Assembly (NCBI GenBank): GCA_033816765.1
Contig: CM066288.1
Location: 2,418,001 to 2,482,000, forward strand
DNA length: 64,000 bases
Direction: 5' to 3'
From: Nothopassalora personata
Lineage: Eukaryota > Ascomycota > Dothideomycetes > Mycosphaerellales > Mycosphaerellaceae
Notes under the pieces: generated by a model
Told to the model about the DNA's origin: nothing
Databases searched by the model: none
What the model saw: the letters and a program-made list of their open reading frames with translations, nothing else
Program-made: the position numbers and the translations under genes
In this document: in pieces, positions 10,415 to 22,264 of the stretch
Position numbering within the stretch: position 1 is the stretch's first letter
Layout: every line of letters starts with the position of its first letter

Positions 10415-13400
10415 TGCTAATCTCCTAAATTAAGGTGATTAACAAACCGCTAGTGCTATTAAGGAGTTAGGACCTTAGTTAGACCGTCCGCGGCTATCTC
10501 CTATGTCCCTATCTAGCTAATTTCAAGACGTCCTACTTAATACTATTCCCTAAGCTAGCATTGCTAGACGTCCACATGCCTTATTTTAGTATCGATCTTA
10601 CCGTTTAGGGCCTTAACTATCCGTATAGTTTGCTGGTTGTTATAGTAAAGTCTAATCCGATCTTCAAGTTTTAGGGTAACCCCTTTAAAGAGTCTCTCCT
10701 ACTAAAGGACCTCTAATGCTACGTAACTAAGGGCATATAGTTCTAATTTAGTGCTTGATTTTGTGACTATACCCTACTTAACCGCTCTCCAGTTAATAAG
10801 TCCCTTAAAGAGGAAGAACACGAAGGCCTCGCTAGACCTACGAGTCTCTTTGTTATCCGTAAACGAGGCATCTAAGGCCCTATAGAATTCTAGAAGCTTC
10901 GTGTCCGGTCCTTTAGGTAACCCGTAGTACTTAATTAAATAATCCGAGGTGTAGAGTAGGTATTAAATTAAATGAGTAACTGCCCTAAGAGCTTCCTTCG
11001 TAGGGTTAGTAAGGTGCTAAGAGAGGAGAGAGACTAAAAAAGATATGTTAGGGCGTGTCTCTACTGCTACAAAGTTCACCGATCCTACTTAGGACCTATA
11101 GACATTAATTTCTTCCGCAGTAGCCTATAGTTCGTTTCTTAGGCCAACGTAGCCCCCTAGTAGAGGGGTCTCAATCCTCTTTTCTAGTCTTAATATGCCG
11201 TATCGGTGCCCTATCTTCTCGATATAGGCTTTCTAGTTTAGCTAGAGTATCCTCTATTAACGGTTGCGGGTGACGTGAATGCCGTAGAACTATTCAATGG
11301 ATCCTATAACCTTTATTTCGTATTTGTCGGTTAATCCCTAGACTAGATCCCTCGCTTTAGATTCTAAGTTCGAGGGCTAGGTAACGTAGATGTTATCTAT
11401 ATAGAAGAAGATTAGGATCGACGATTCCCTATTAATAAAGAGACAGTCCGTCACTTTAGATAGGCTAAGATCGATTAGGGTGCCTTTAAGCTCTAAGTAC
11501 TATAGAAGAGGGGACTCCTTAAATCTATATAGTGCCTTATGACACCTAAGGAGCTTTCCTTCTTCCTTAAATCCTTCTAGAGCATACATGTATACTAGCG
11601 AGGGCATCGGAGCATTAAGAAAGACATTTACGGCGTCTATTTGCAACGTTTTAAGGTCAAAATATGCTACTAGGGCCATTATGTACCTAAAGAGTCTAGT
11701 ATAGAGGGTTGCCGCGTATGTCTCCCCTATAGCGTCCTTTTAATCACCTCTAGCGCATACTCGAGCCTTGCACTTTAGGAGTTCTAAGTTCTAATTAAGC
11801 TTATATTTCCACACCTAGGTTATTAATGTTACCTAGTGCCCTATAGCTTTAGCCTCATTATACTAAGTTAAGGTGTTAGTCGCGAATTGCTTGTTAAACT
11901 CTTCGATGCTTACTGCCTTAAATGCTTCCCCGTAGGGGTGTGTCTTGAGATCTTTCTATCGCTTAGGTTTAGGGGGTAGTATATACCCTAATACAGTTGC
12001 TTTAGAAGATGTAGGTAAGATGTCGCTTTCTTAAGGCCCCTTTAAGAGTGTAGATAGGATTTTAACCCTTTCAATCGCGAGGATCGAGTATATAAGTTCT
12101 TCCTTATACCTCGGCTTTTTGCTTTAATAGAGTGTATTAAGGGTTTCTTGTTCTAACTCTAAGGTTTCAGGCCTTGTTCTAATTAATCCTCTCTTATGAG
12201 CACCTCCTAGGGGTATAAATGGTCTAAAGAGCTAAAGTTGAGTTTCTAGGCTAACTTGCGGGTCTGGCTAGAGTGTCTAAGGGTGTATCTATTAATAATT
12301 GAATTCTGATTCCCTTATTTTAATCGGATTATTATATGGGATTTCCTTATCTACCTCTTCTTAAGGTATGCTGTCCCCTACCCCCTAAGCTTAAGAGCCC
12401 AAAAGGTCGATTAATAACAGCAGTTCCTCGAATTGCCCTTTATAGGCTGGTCTTAGTAGCTTAACTAGACACAGAAGGTCTACGTTGTCTTACATTACAA
12501 GTCCTAGGTCCACATCGTAAAGTCCTTTATACTTCAATTTCTCGTTAAAGGTAACGTCTCTAGACCTAATAACTTGCTTATAGGATAGTATCTAGATTCG
12601 GTAGATGTTATAACCTTTAAATCTAACTAAGTAACCGATGTAGCATCGAGAATCCATTTTGTGGGCGCGTGGGAGTTCTTTCTTATTCGTCTTGTAAGCG
12701 TATGCCCTAGAACCTATTTTGTAGATGTAAGCAAGGCTTAGCTTAATGCCCGTAGCAGCTTCAAATGGGGTCCTCTAGCCTAACTTCTTAGATGGTGTTC
12801 TGTTTATAAGGTAAGTAGCTGTTAAGACGATCTTAGGCTATAGGTTTGAAGGTAGGCCTACTAACAATGTTAATGCCCTAGCAGTAATAATTAAGTGCTT
12901 TCCGGATATTTCTGCTAGGTCCTAAGCGGGCATATAGGGGGCAGTTAGTTTCTAAGTAACCCCGTCTCTTAGTAGCTAAGACTTAAATACTACCCCGTAG
13001 GCCTTGTCGTTGTCTAAATATAGTACGGTAAGTGACCTTCTAAAGGATCGAATAAACCTTGTAAGTTCCAGATATGCCTCTATTACGTTCTCCTAGGTTC
13101 TTCGAGGAAAATTCCAGTTAAATTGAAGTCCTATATCCTTATCGCTAGCATAGAAGGTATATCGATCCCTATTATACCCTACATCGAATTCTATAAGGTC
13201 AATTGAGATGTCCTTAAGTATCGACGGAGGTCGTATCTTAATCCTAGACCTTCGAGATATCCTCTTATGTCCTTTTAAGAGGGCATAAGATTCGCACTCG
13301 TTAGTTTTAGGTAGTTCCTCTAATCCTATAATCTTAATGCCCTTCACTACGTCTTGTAGGTGCATTATACGCTCTAGCCTAGGGTGTCTAAGGACCTTAT

Positions 13401-15135
13401 AGTAGTCCTTCATTGTCCTCGGTACTGTAGGTAGGGGCATACGGCTTCTAGCTATTGCTACGCTCCTTAATTGTCATTTTAGAGCCTCTACAACTAAAAG
13501 TGGGGTACTATCTTCGGATATAGGTCACTTAGTAATCGTTACAGGGTCTCCTTTTACTAGAGTATTAACATTTAGGTATAGTAGATCCCCTAATCTATGG
13601 ACCTTTGCCACCCTAGCATTGTTTCTATTATACTAAATATCTGTACGCTCGTCTAAGAATAGACCTTTCTTTCGCATTTAAGGGAGTGAGATAATATTGC
13701 AGTGAAATCCTAGAATGTAGAGGGTATTCTCAAGGTTCAAGGTGACTAGGTGTCTATCTAGTGACTTAATACGGATTTTTACGGTACCCTTAACTACTCC
13801 TCGAAGGGTAGTAGCCGCTGCGTAGACTAGTGTATCCTTAGGGATTAATTCTAAGGTGAATTCGGCCTTCGTAGGTTCATTGATTATATGTACGTTAGAC
13901 CCCCTATCTAGTAGCTAGGAGTCCTCCTCCGACAAGTTGTTAGAGGAGTATACTCCCTAGGTCTTAATTGCGCGTAGTCCGTATAACCCTCTAGGTCTCG
14001 AATCCGTTCCCTCTGTTCTCTAGTCTTTATTAGAGTTAGACTAAAGATCCTTTATAAGTTTAAGGGCCTTAGGATCCTTATATCTACTTGCCTAGCGCTT
14101 GCAGAATTGAGAATTGTCCCTTAGATACTTACGGTAGGTCTTTAGCTAACCTTTCTAGGTATTGTCTATACTTTCCTAGGGTAGTCGTAAGTTGTAATTA
14201 ACGATATTGCATTTTCTAAGGGATAGGCATGCTTTATTAGGAGGTTTTCTAGTTATTTTAGCACATGTTCGCCTTAGGCGATCCCTCGTTGTCTTTTCTA
14301 GGGGATAACTAGTAGTCTATTGATCCCCTAATGTTGTAAATAAGATGCTCTTCTTAGTATTACTATTTGCCTTGTACTTGCTAGGGTTCCTTCTAGTAAA
14401 CTTAAGACACCTCTAAACAGCGTCTTTAAGGTTACTACTTAATTCCGCAATAATTCTGCCTTTAGCTACATCGATAGTGTCCTCAATTATGCGGCACAGG
14501 TCATCTTTTATGTATAGGGCAAGTAGATAGCCCCTCTATCTAAGCTTTCGGTTAAGCTCGAGCCACTTTATAAGAAATTAGTCGATATTCTTACTCTTAG
14601 GTCCCTTTATAAGCTTATTATGTTAGCTCTAAAGAATCACCCTTCTACTCTTAGTCTTAGGCTCTAGTTTGGCTTTAATGTATGTCTACTAAGTAGAGAG
14701 GGTATCTAGTCGGCTAAGAAGGTCGTTAAGGTACATTTATGGAATAGTCCTCTCGAAGTAGGATTTTAGGGAGCGTTTGCGAGTTACAAAGTCCTCGTAT
14801 TCTTTCTTCTAATCCCTGTATATCGCATACCGGAGGTTGTACGATGTGCTAATTCTACTAAATAGGTTCTATATAGCTGCATCATCGTCTTTAGTAGGAG
14901 GGTCTAGCAGAGGGCCTATAACTGGTTCCTAAGGTTTAGGCAATGGATCGAGATCTATTTCCTAGGTTGTTGTACCGTCCTATAACTTCCCTTCTATATA
15001 CTTCTACAAGTCTATTCTAACTGCTTTAGCCTAAGTCTAAAGGTAGAAGTTATTAAACATAGAGGGATCATAGCAGTTCAGTTCCTTTATTGTCGCAGCG
15101 GACGGGTAGTCCTAAAGGTACTGCCTAAGGTCCAT
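10415..15135 (-). pseudogene. Copia gag-pol polyprotein, RIP-inactivated
   Basis: The gag start is the ATG at 15135-15133 (MDLRQYLQDYPSAATIKELN). A protease-like LLDRGSNVHI lies near 13910. The GAG-pre-integrase and integrase zinc region is the longest surviving frame, 13440-13093 (YKVLRHPRLERIMH..., integrase core start DLIEFDVGYN). The RT active site near 11400 reads FFYIDNIYV for the usual YVDD, with the second Asp changed to Asn by a TpG->TpA step. RNase H at 10900-10690 includes DASFTDNKETRRSS, and the Copia terminal motif ADGLTKVL sits near 10470. Dozens of stops. It once encoded capsid and the replication enzymes; it cannot now. Confidence 0.9.
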
Positions 15136-15198
15136 TGTGTACCTCGATTAGGTCTAATGGATATATGCAATTCCGAATAGAGACCCTAAGTTGCTTAA

Positions 15199-15212
15199 CT
15201 CGGGCTTATAAC
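15199..15212 (-). other. Copia primer-binding site for initiator tRNA-Met half-molecule
   Basis: The 14 plus-strand bases adjoining the 5' LTR, CTCGGGCTTATAAC, equal the anticodon stem-loop of initiator tRNA-Met (CGGGCUCAUAAC) except for one CpA->TpA change in the CAT anticodon. Priming from an internally cleaved iMet tRNA is known for Copia and relatives. Confidence 0.75.
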
Positions 15213-15486
15213 TATGAAACTAGTAGATATGGAAGTTTGGAACTAGGGTATTATGTCTGGAAATCAGGGTATGAAAAACTATGTTTATTACAAGTAGTAG
15301 CACCCTTAAGGTGCTTATATAAGTCTTCTTTTAATAAGAAGCCCTCCATCCCTATAATACAGGTGCCTAATCTCATTTCCCAAAAACAAGTAATCACCAC
15401 GCTCAATCAGGTTATATCGCCCTCAAAACCTGCTCTCCATGGATAACCCTGGTGCTTTACACCATGCATAACCCTGGCGCTTTACA
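15213..15486 (-). repeat. Copia 5' LTR (274 bp)
   Basis: Partner of 8896-9169, same length, followed by the second CCCGG. Confidence 0.95.
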
Positions 15487-15491
15487 CCCGG

Positions 15492-16951
15492 CGACCCCCC
15501 TGAAGGTTCTAAGTTTCCCCTCACTCCCCCGGCAAAACTCTCCCAGACTTCGTTCGAAAGCAGGAACGTGATGTTAGGACGCACTGTGGACGTTACTTCG
15601 ACCATTGATTGCACTGCATGATGTGATGAAGCATTGTGCTAATGACCAAGGTAGCATCAAAGAGGTAGGTCAGATACGATCTCTCTTTCTGTCACTGGAG
15701 GCCCATCTCTGCTGCGTGTTCTTTGGCATCACTAGCTACTGCACAACACTACTGGTCCCCGCATGTGAACCCTTGCATTTGTGGAGAGGTCTCATTCCAG
15801 GGCGGGTCTCAGCAGTGCCTTATCTATCCCTGTCAAAGATCAATAGCGGAAGACTCTGGAGTGAGCATGGGGTGGGACTGGTGACCTTTCCCAAAAAGGC
15901 ATTGTATCTCAACTGCCATTGGCAACCATGGACGCACCAGTCAACAATATTGCCCGACAACACGAGTTACCAGTTGGCAATGATTGTGCGAGGGTTGGAT
16001 ACTTCAGGACGAAGCTGGAGAACGATGTGGAACATCCCGATAGGTGGAGCTCGACACAGTGGAATCATGCAGTATAAATTCCCCAGCTGGGGAGGAGTAC
16101 ATCCTCGTCGAGGTGTCGCACTATCTGTCTGACCCTGGAGGATCCAACGAAGATCAGTTCTACGATGGCGGTGACATCAACATACAAGATGATGGGAAGC
16201 AGTATACAGGGTATGGCTCTGATGGCGGAGGATTCAGTGACAGTGCTCCGGCGACCACGTAGTTTCGTGGAGAGTTCGACACCGCACCTGAGGAAGCGCA
16301 TACTTTTCGAGGAGGAACATGATGCCAATGAGCGGCAGCATTTGGTGTCAGATGAAGCCATTCCACATGCAACGTTCCGTAATAGCAGCACTTGGACCTC
16401 TGGGGCCCTTGAAGACGGGTTGCAGCTACAGTCAAGTCGAAAGTTGGCATATCTTTCAGATCCGTCGAGAAGACTTGTCAGTACAACAACGATGAGATCA
16501 GGTCATGGAATGATGAACAACACTGTGTCTGCAGTAGTGGAAGAATGCACCCAAGATGTCTTAAGCAAGATCCAGGTACTAACCGGTGCTGATCAGAGCA
16601 GGACAAATCTGGTTCTGCTGTGTTCTTTGCTATACTTCATGCACCTCATGCTATCAGATCGATCCGAGGAGAACCCTCTGTAGGAGTTCGAGGACCCATG
16701 GGACGACCTCCACTTCACCAAGCCAAGACCATGAACAGAGAGCTCAAGCCTTTGGCGTAGCTTGGCATGCTTGTCTTAACGTATGAGGCATGATCGGATA
16801 TGACAGTTAATATTCGTCATCTTAAATGCTGTCTGCCTACAGCAGCTGTGCATGACCACCATGCAGCATGCTGGTGCGCATTTGCTGGTCAGGCTTAGCC
16901 CAGGGCTCAGCATGATAAATACAAGAAACTCTTCCGCATGCAGATATCCGT
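15492..16951. other. Gene-poor stretch between Copia element and sugar permease
   Basis: Normal-composition DNA. Several overlapping short frames; only 16165-16683 is listed separately. No RNA gene or repeat seen. Confidence 0.4.
16165..16683 (+). CDS. Hypothetical protein, weakly supported
   Basis: A 172-codon frame starting MAVTSTYKMMGSSIQGMALM with one hydrophobic segment near the C-terminus (TNLVLLCSLLYFMHLML). No family recognised. It overlaps a shorter frame at 16044-16262 whose composition is equally plausible, so this could be chance. Confidence 0.25.
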   Translation: MAVTSTYKMMGSSIQGMALMAEDSVTVLRRPRSFVESSTPHLRKRILFEEEHDANERQHLVSDEAIPHATFRNSSTWTSGALEDGLQLQSSRKLAYLSDPSRRLVSTTTMRSGHGMMNNTVSAVVEECTQDVLSKIQVLTGADQSRTNLVLLCSLLYFMHLMLSDRSEENPL

Positions 16952-18645
16952 CTACTCGTCCTCGGTGATATCGATCGCCGTCTTCTTCCATTGACGAGCT
17001 GGAATCTTGCGCTTGAACATGATGTCAATCTCACGGTATGAACGGCCCTTCATCTCCGGCAGAAAGAAGTATGCAGCGACCAAGCAGCACAAAGCCGTCG
17101 CGCCCCAGACGTAACCACATCTGCCGCCGAGATCGCCACCAGTTGGGTTGAGCATCCAAGAGGAAACTATATCAATGTTAGCATTCTGAGACGTACAATG
17201 CATAAATCTGAACTCACGGAAGATGCAAGGAATTTCGACAATGTAGTAGGTCGCACGACCCGCTCCAGTGGTAAGCGGCCTGAGACGAATGGCCGAGGTC
17301 TCACCAATAATGACCCACGAAGCTGGAGCGCACCCAAAAGTGAACATAACAGAGGTGATCAGACCAAGCGACGCCACTGCCAAAGTTGCCGAGGTGCTGG
17401 AGCCGCAAGAGCCGGCAATACCGAGAGCGATGAGAAGGACGAGATTGCCCGCAGTACCCCAGATGTAGATGGATCGTCTGCCAAAGTAAGTCGTCAAGAT
17501 CCAAGAAAGCATGACGAAGATCATCTGCAGCGCAGAGGTAATCAAACCAAGAGCGAAAGCGAGGTTGGTCCCAACGCCAGCCTGTTCGAAGAAGTAGACA
17601 GCTTGATTGGCGATGAGATTGCCAGTAAGGTTCTGTGAAGCGTACACACCACATACAATGAGCGTTCGGTACAGGTCGGTTCCCTTGAATAGTTCGATGT
17701 GGTTTGGCTTCTTGGTAGTGGCTTCCATTTCAATAACACGACGCATCATGGCAACTGTCTCAGTGACCTTGGTCTCGGTCTTGCGGCCTAGACGTGCGAC
17801 AGACTTGGCAGCCTCTTCAAATCGTCCCTTCCGGGCCAACCACCACGGTGATTCCGGGGAGAAGTAGATGAGGATGGCGAGCGGCGTGGGAAACATCCAC
17901 TGCAGAGCAATCGGAACTCTGTATGCGGCCGAGCCATCGATGTCGTTATAGTGGTAGGTGACGCCACTGACGATGATACTTCCAACGGCCCAGAACATCT
18001 GCAGCATCTGGGTTGCTGGAGCACGCAGCTGGATTGGCACAATCTCACTGCAGTAGGCTGGTGCGTTGGCGATGAAGATACCCCACGGTAGTCCCTCGAG
18101 AATCATGGCGGCGAAGTACACTGGCAAGCTGTCCCCGTAGTAGAAGATGAAGATGAAGGCGTTCAGAATCATGAGACCGGTGATGTTTGCCCAGCGGTAT
18201 CCGATTGTGCTGGTGAGGGGACCAGCAAGGAACACACCGATGAGAGCACCGAGCTGTCCGGACACCTGGAGCGAAGACTGCCATTTGGTTGCCACGACAT
18301 ATTCGTGCTTGGCTTCGTGCCAAATGCCATATCGTTCTTTGAACGCAGGGAGGGCGAGGAAGTTGCCTATGAGGAACACGTCGTAAGATTCCATGATCTG
18401 GAAATGGTCAGCTGTCATGCTACTATCATGCTACATGAATTCATACTCACAATCGTGCACGAGATCACGACTGCCCAGAAGGAAGCCATTGGGTATGCCC
18501 TCACGGCCTCCAGCACTGTCATGTTCTGCTCTGCATTCTCCGCCTCAATCGCATCCGCCTTGTAGTCCGCGGTCTCCGCCTTCTCAGCATAGACAGCCTT
18601 GTGCTCGACTTGGGCCTTCTCGTCGTCGTGGTCCATGACAGCCAT
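16952..18645 (-). CDS. MFS sugar permease, maltose/alpha-glucoside type
   Basis: Three exons: 18645-18451, 18397-17218 and 17166-16952, with introns 18450-18398 (53 nt, GTGAGT...TTCCAG) and 17217-17167 (51 nt, GTGAGT...ATATAG). Together they give 529 residues, usual for the family. A charged cytoplasmic N-terminus of about 40 residues (MAVMDHDDEK...) precedes twelve expected membrane segments. Diagnostic motifs are the TM5 region LEGLPWGIFIANAPAYCSE, QLRAPATQMLQMFWAVGSI, PESPWWLARKGRFEEAAK (typical of maltose permeases), the TM7-8 region SQNLTGNLIANQAVYFFEQA and the terminal PEMKGRSYREID. It should import alpha-glucosides by proton symport at the plasma membrane; the exact sugar cannot be read. 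The second intron is a multiple of three without a stop, so retention would add 17 residues. No RIP traces. Confidence 0.9.
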
Positions 18646-20285
18646 GATGTTCCAGCCTCTGCTGGAAGAATGAGGAATTTTAGGCAGACGATCGTCTTTC
18701 GAAGCTTGGTGCGAGGGAAAAAAAAGAAGATGGAGATTAGCACGTGGCACGGTGAGCAGGGCATGGGTTCTTTGTATTGCTTCACCTCCAGGTGGAGAGT
18801 GTGGAGCCGTTGGACGCCAGGGTTGGTTCCCCGGGGTAGAGCACGTTAAGCGCCACGTGGTGCGTGTACCCACCGGGCCATATTACACCGAGCCGTCCTT
18901 TGCATACCTCGGTCAGCATAGAGATGGCGGTAGGCCTGCTTCAGGTACAGCTCGTGATAACGGCGGCGTATGCTTCGTCAGGCTAGTGCCAAAGTTTGTC
19001 AGTAGTGTCAAGCAATCCGGCCGAGACGAATGAAACAGTTGCCGGAGTCGCTCATCATTGGTGGAAAGTCGCAAGCGTAGCGCTCATGGGTAAGATCAAC
19101 AGCACCCGGGTCGTCCGTATGACGAGCAGAGTTGGTACAATGCAATGCTGAAGATGCGTGCGGTCCGAAATCCAGGCCGCTGAACACCCACTGCAGGCGG
19201 TGACAAGCTTCATGGCAGCAGATGCTGCAGTAGGACCCCAAAGAGGAGTATCCGAGGTGTTGTGAATCAGGTGACCAAGGTCCATGTTAGTCAGGACTTG
19301 GCACACACACACTATATCACACTGTTTTCTGTAGCCAGATAGTCTCACACCTTGTGGCAATTCATGAGGGTTACTGATCCACCCTATCGTTTCAATCTGG
19401 AAGCTTGTACTCGTCAAATACCTATCTACAACACGAGGAGCAGGTATAGATTGCGGTACGTACCACCACAGCGGCAGCCCATGCACGTACCTGATCTCTG
19501 CGAAAGTGTATATGTGCTTCTAGCTGACGTCCATAAAGACAAATTTGCGGCAAAGCAACGACACTGCGGTAGAGCAACGAGAACTGGACATGATGTCCAT
19601 GTCAAGCGTACAGGTAGCGACAAGCTTCCCCTTTCAAGCCCATTGACCAGAGCCCTGAGACACTATCAGTCCCCCGATTGCTGTCATGCACACGATCTAG
19701 CTGAATGCCGCAGAACAGACTCCTGGTCGAGGGCTCTCGTGAGCGCTTTGGCGTTGCCGGTGATGGACTCGAGGTGACAATCGATGTGCGCTCTTGGAGC
19801 AACGGTCCGCATCGTCTATGGCGCTGCTCGTCCGTTGCCAGAAATGACGCTTCGACGTGCTGTAGGGCGAAAAGCTGGGGCGTTTGGGCAGCATAGACTG
19901 AAGAGCAAGCCAACAAGGACTCCGAAGCACAGAGAAGCTCCGTGGTGCAGGCGCAACCACGAGCCAGCAATGCAATTTGGTCGGTTCAGGTCGTCTCGTC
20001 GGCTGACTCTTGACCATTGAAGCGTCGAGGACGGCCACGCCAGTAAAAGATAGGTGCAGAATATGCCCAGAGGTCGTGCTGCCAATGGCAACGAAGAGGT
20101 GGATAGAGGCATCAGGATATACAACGCATTGGGCAGAGCAATACCGGTCTTCTGAATTTCTTGCCCCTAATGCCTACAGATGCAGACCGAGAGCCGCAGA
20201 CACCATCATTTCTTAGTGCTAGCCAGGTTGATTTCGGAGTGCTCGGGCACTATTATCTGTCACGATCCAAGTGCAATCAGGCTCC
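18646..20285. other. Intergenic, no gene recognised
   Basis: Upstream of the permease and up to the composition break. A minus-strand frame at 20124-19816 has a hydrophobic stretch (LCFGVLVGLLFSLCC) but no family likeness. Around 18717-18730 is a short purine tract. Normal CpA/TpG content throughout. Confidence 0.4.
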
Positions 20286-21728
<1,443 letters not shown>

Positions 21729-21838
21729 TATAAGGGTAGCCTATAGCTAACTCTTATATATAATATATAGCTATACCTAGCTTAGTAAGCTATACGTAAC
21801 GCGTATATATATACTAAGCGACGCGTATAGCGTCTATA
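21729..21838 (+). repeat. Gypsy family D, truncated 5' LTR
   Basis: TATAAGGGTAGCCTATAGC... matches the first ~110 bp of the D LTR at 53201-53383 and ends at ...GCGTCTATA exactly where the B1 LTR begins. Confidence 0.75.
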
Positions 21839-22264
21839 TGTTACGGATTAGAGACGGCCAAAGGAACGATAGCTAATTAATAAGCCGTACCGATAACGGG
21901 CGCGGCCTACAGCTAGGCGGACACAACCGCTATAGAGTGCCTAGAGTACCTAGAGTGCCTAGAGTACCTACGGACTTAGGCACAGTAGGTACGATAGGCA
22001 CGGTAGGCATAGGAAAGGAATAGAATGCCCTTTATATTTAGGAACGCATCGTACCCTTATAGTTCGAGGCGTTTAACTCACTATTTAATATTACTATTTA
22101 GAATACACTATAACCTAACCTCTACCTTACTGCTACTTAGTCTTTATAAGACAAGATAGCTACTGCTCTATTACTCTCCCTTAATTTCCTATCGGCCCGA
22201 GAACAAACCTAATTAAGCTTATCTTCTTAACTTGTAATATTATTAGGTTATACTAAACCTAATA
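21839..22264 (+). repeat. Family B 5' LTR, U3 type a (426 bp)
   Basis: Starts TGTTACGGATTAG and ends ...AACCTAATA (CA->TA). Its second half (from TTTATATTTAGGAACGC, about 22028) matches the other B LTRs; its first half does not. It contains tandem copies of TAGAGTGCC/TAGAGTACC at about 21937-21970. Confidence 0.85.

Larger units (their letters stand above)
8891..15491 (-). mobile_element. Complete RIP-mutated Ty1/Copia retrotransposon
   Basis: The element proper is 8896-15486 (6591 bp), oriented on the minus strand, bounded by CCCGG target duplications (8891-8895 and 15487-15491). Reading 5' to 3' on the minus strand: 5' LTR, primer site matching the anticodon arm of initiator tRNA-Met, gag, protease, integrase, reverse transcriptase, RNase H, an extra ORF, a polypurine tract (about 9170-9182, AAGGGGGTG on the minus strand) and the 3' LTR. 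Integrase before RT is the Copia order. Stops are mostly TAG/TAA where CAG, CAA or TGG is expected, as RIP produces. It inserted into gene-island DNA rather than the graveyard to the right. Confidence 0.93.

Noticed and set aside
15605..16132. 175-codon plus-strand frame right of the Copia element
   Set aside because: No family likeness; overlapping frames are similar in quality, so a gene cannot be supported.
17198..18873. Several plus- and minus-strand frames over the sugar permease
   Set aside because: Out-of-frame shadows; the permease motifs are unbroken in one minus frame with two good introns.
19602..20124. Minus-strand frames with a hydrophobic segment
   Set aside because: Three overlapping frames, none with recognisable motifs; likely chance.
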